Shown here: piece by piece, positions 13,063 through 13,382 of the stretch
How the letters are laid out: each line of letters starts with the position of its first letter
Numbering within the stretch: position 1 is the stretch's first letter
Origin: JAAUQA01 sp036351435
GTDB taxonomy: Bacteria > Pseudomonadota > Gammaproteobacteria > Competibacterales > Competibacteraceae
Length of the DNA: 13,382 nucleotides
NCBI GenBank assembly: GCA_036351435.1
Contig: JAZBPA010000356.1
Location: forward strand, 1 to 13,382
Direction of reading: 5' to 3'
The notes under the pieces: model-generated
Seen by the model: the letters and a program-made list of their open reading frames with translations, nothing else
Told to the model about the DNA's origin: nothing
Database searches by the model: none
Position numbers and translations under genes: made by a program

Positions 13063-13344
13063 ATGTTGCAAGCCACTCAAACTCTTACTGATGACCTGCA
13101 AGCCCGTCCAAAGGCACAATCCCGCTCGTTTTTAACTGTTGATCAGTTCAGCAAGAAGCATCCGGCCTTTTCTCAATCATCCCTACGAAGCCTGATTTTT
13201 AATAGCCGACCACGCCATAGCTCAAAGAATGGCAAGTTGCCTGCCAATGGTTTGGCTGTGGCGATTAGGCGGATTGGACGCAAGGTCTTACTAGACGAAA
13301 CAGCCTTTTTTGAATGGCTTGACCGTCAGTCACCAGAAGAATAG
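13063..13344 (+). CDS. Small excisionase/AlpA-like DNA-binding protein
   Basis: The 93-residue product contains a segment typical of small winged-helix/MerR-like regulators and excisionases found in integrated elements: LTVDQFSKKHPAFSQSSLRSLIF (about 24-46) as helix-turn-helix, a variable wing, then VAIRRIGRKVLLDETAFFEWL (about 66-86). The RIGRKVLLDE-x-x-F-x-x-WL ending is characteristic. A GAGGTGA site 4 bases before the ATG supports the start. Likely roles are excision directionality with the integrase or transcriptional control of island genes. It is separated from the integrase operon by a terminator-like hairpin and has its own control region. Family-level assignment only; the choice between excisionase and transcriptional regulator is open. 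Confidence 0.7.
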   Translation: MLQATQTLTDDLQARPKAQSRSFLTVDQFSKKHPAFSQSSLRSLIFNSRPRHSSKNGKLPANGLAVAIRRIGRKVLLDETAFFEWLDRQSPEE

Positions 13345-13353
13345 GCCGCTTTC

Positions 13354-13382
13354 ATGGGTAACATTTCCAAAATAGACGGCCT
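13354..13382 (+). CDS. Possible start of a further gene, cut by the window end
   Basis: An ATG at 13354, 9 bp after the previous stop, opens a frame reading MGNISKIDG to the window edge. The close spacing fits an operon continuing into the island, but only nine codons are visible and the upstream AGG is weak. No function can be given. Confidence 0.25.

Larger units (their letters stand above)
10402..13382 (+). mobile_element. Left end of a tRNA-Leu-integrated genomic island (partial)
   Basis: The combination of tRNA-Leu, an adjacent intact tyrosine integrase, a DUF29 gene, an unrecognised gene and an excisionase/AlpA-like DNA-binding gene, all on one strand, is the usual layout of an integrative island or prophage remnant. 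It contrasts with the housekeeping genes to the left. No structural phage, conjugation or defence gene appears before the window ends at 13382. Whether it is a prophage, a mobilisable element or a small satellite cannot be decided. Confidence 0.75.

Noticed and set aside
10430..13382. A second copy of the tRNA-Leu 3' end (distal att site)
   Set aside because: No repeat of the T arm to CCA segment was found by eye in the remaining sequence, so the distal junction must lie outside.
1..13382. CRISPR array, insertion sequence or defence operon
   Set aside because: No regularly spaced repeats, no transposase and no recognisable restriction, toxin-antitoxin or CRISPR-associated gene was seen.

Overview
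The window looks like a stretch of gammaproteobacterial chromosome whose right end is the start of an integrated genomic island. The lineage call rests on close family-level resemblance of several products to enterobacterial or pseudomonad proteins (HtpX, QueA, EpmB, Slp, FimX-type protein, SrfB). The genus cannot be fixed from the sequence.

Layout. Positions 1-300 hold no recognisable gene but contain several short stem-loops and a TATAAT box. They lead into a small gene (301-567) for an 88-residue protein that is 41% histidine. Convergent with it is a XerC-like tyrosine recombinase (581-1462, minus strand) that lacks the usual catalytic lysine and the C-terminal tail. A plus-strand run follows: an Slp-family outer-membrane lipoprotein (1552-2097), a 969-residue SrfB-family protein with intact actin/Hsp70-type ATPase motifs (2194-5103), the EF-P lysine 2,3-aminomutase EpmB (5131-6138), and a FimX-like REC-PAS-GGDEF-EAL protein in which every catalytic signature is degenerate (6195-8300). 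Convergent to this are htpX (8307-9194) and queA (9243-10283), probably one minus-strand transcription unit.

A tRNA-Leu(CAA) gene with encoded CCA (10344-10429) lies divergently from queA and is the likely integration site. Immediately downstream are a hairpin-rich 207-bp leader, a catalytically complete phage-type integrase (10637-11704), a DUF29 protein whose start overlaps the integrase stop (11701-12135), and an unrecognised 268-residue protein starting 1 bp after DUF29 (12137-12943). Then come a terminator-like hairpin and a small excisionase/AlpA-like DNA-binding protein (13063-13344) whose ribosome-binding site lies inside an inverted repeat. The distal end of the island is outside the window.

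How the genes relate. The left 10 kb is mostly housekeeping or regulatory: EF-P modification, queuosine tRNA modification, membrane-protein quality control, c-di-GMP sensing for type IV pili, and envelope proteins. The less ordinary parts are the polyhistidine protein with its leader, the Xer protein without its lysine, SrfB without SrfA or SrfC, and the integrase-DUF29-unknown operon with its structured control regions. I see no clear multi-gene defence system. If an undescribed system is here, the best candidates are the two cargo genes coupled to the integrase and the His-rich gene with its leader.
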